Part shown: in pieces, positions 63,827 to 64,000 of the stretch | Layout of the letters: each line of letters begins with the position of its first letter | Numbering within the stretch: position 1 is the first letter of the stretch | NCBI RefSeq assembly: GCF_003201675.2 | Contig: NZ_CP029287.2 | Location: forward strand, 2,406,001 to 2,470,000 | Direction: 5' to 3' | Length of the DNA: 64,000 nucleotides | DNA from: Metallosphaera hakonensis JCM 8857 = DSM 7519 | Lineage (GTDB): Archaea > Thermoproteota > Thermoprotei_A > Sulfolobales > Sulfolobaceae | Translations under genes and position numbers: made by a program | Notes under the pieces: generated by a model | What the model was told of the DNA's origin: nothing | What the model saw: only the letters and a program-made list of their open reading frames with translations | Databases searched by the model: none

Positions 63827-64000
63827 CTAGGGAGGACCTCCTGAAGGTTATTACGTTGATGTGGTGCTCGTCTAGGATATCAATAATTTCCCTTAAGTTG
63901 CCCGTCAGCCTAATGTAACCGCCGTCCATTACTCCCTTTCCCAAGACTTGAAGGGCCCTCTCTGGGTCGTCCACTAAGAGGTAGATCTCTCCCTCGTCGG
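63795..64000 (-). CDS. ABC transporter ATP-binding protein (partial, C-terminal end)
   Basis: The last 67 codons of an ATPase gene entering from the right edge: [20 protein letters not shown] ... [13 protein letters not shown], then TAA at 63795-63797. The [13 protein letters not shown](K/R) ending is the standard C-terminus of DrrA/CcmA-type ATPases (LEEVFL-type motif). The nucleotide-binding motifs lie outside the window. Confidence 0.78.
   Translation of the reverse strand, partial: DEGEIYLLVDDPERALQVLGKGVMDGGYIRLTGNLREIIDILDEHHINVITFRRSSLDEAFKRFSDI

Overview
The window reads as a chromosome segment of a thermoacidophilic crenarchaeon of the order Sulfolobales, most like Metallosphaera, Acidianus or Sulfolobus; the genus is my inference. 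Supporting signs are leaderless genes with A/T-rich TATA boxes about 25-30 bp before the start codon, a fused electron-transfer flavoprotein followed by FixC and FixX, PaREP1 and VapBC families, a CoxL-like molybdo-oxidoreductase, a candidate lipid-modifying B12/radical-SAM enzyme, and insertion sequences (IS) and MITEs of Sulfolobus type. No rRNA, tRNA or CRISPR array was recognised.

Layout. 1-9 kb is mostly core genes: a partial CoxL-like subunit, an amino-acid permease, an NAD kinase fused to a winged helix, a stand-alone HEPN-like protein, an Asp/Glu-racemase-superfamily enzyme, and the ATP-grasp/transglutaminase/alpha-E operon. 9-12.3 kb is IS debris and an IS1-type element. 12.4-18 kb holds a SipW-like signal peptidase operon with secreted proteins, flanked by two small winged-helix genes. 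18-25 kb carries a START-like protein, a 14-TM exporter, an ABC transporter and an AAA/DUF4143 ATPase with a perfect palindrome at its start. 25-27.5 kb is IS-rich. 27.7-35 kb has a quinone-type methyltransferase, a DUF981-like membrane protein, a second ATPase with tandem palindromes, PaREP1, the radical-SAM enzyme and a frameshifted vapBC. 35.5-40 kb is accessory: a TnpB element inside a toxin-like gene, then an IS inside another IS. 40-52.5 kb is mainly core: etfBA-fixC-fixX, a CBS protein, an AT-rich sugar porter, a regulator plus ABC exporter, and a PEP-mutase/isocitrate-lyase enzyme. 53-59 kb is the most scrambled part, with three IS nested one inside another. 59-64 kb returns to chromosomal genes: a class II amidotransferase, a ParA-like ATPase pair and part of an ABC transporter.

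The strongest theme is mobile DNA. I can reconstruct a three-level nest (an IS1213-size element in an IS256-like element in an IS5-like element) with clean 5-, 8- and 9-bp target duplications, and each of the three parents has matching short non-autonomous elements (MITEs) elsewhere in the window, several with the same duplication length. A fourth IS/MITE pair has 4-bp duplications. Toxin-antitoxin remains are repeatedly broken (frameshift, ochre stop, truncation, TnpB insertion). The most promising functional cluster is the SipW-like signal peptidase with its secreted neighbours, which may build an extracellular fibre; this is inference.
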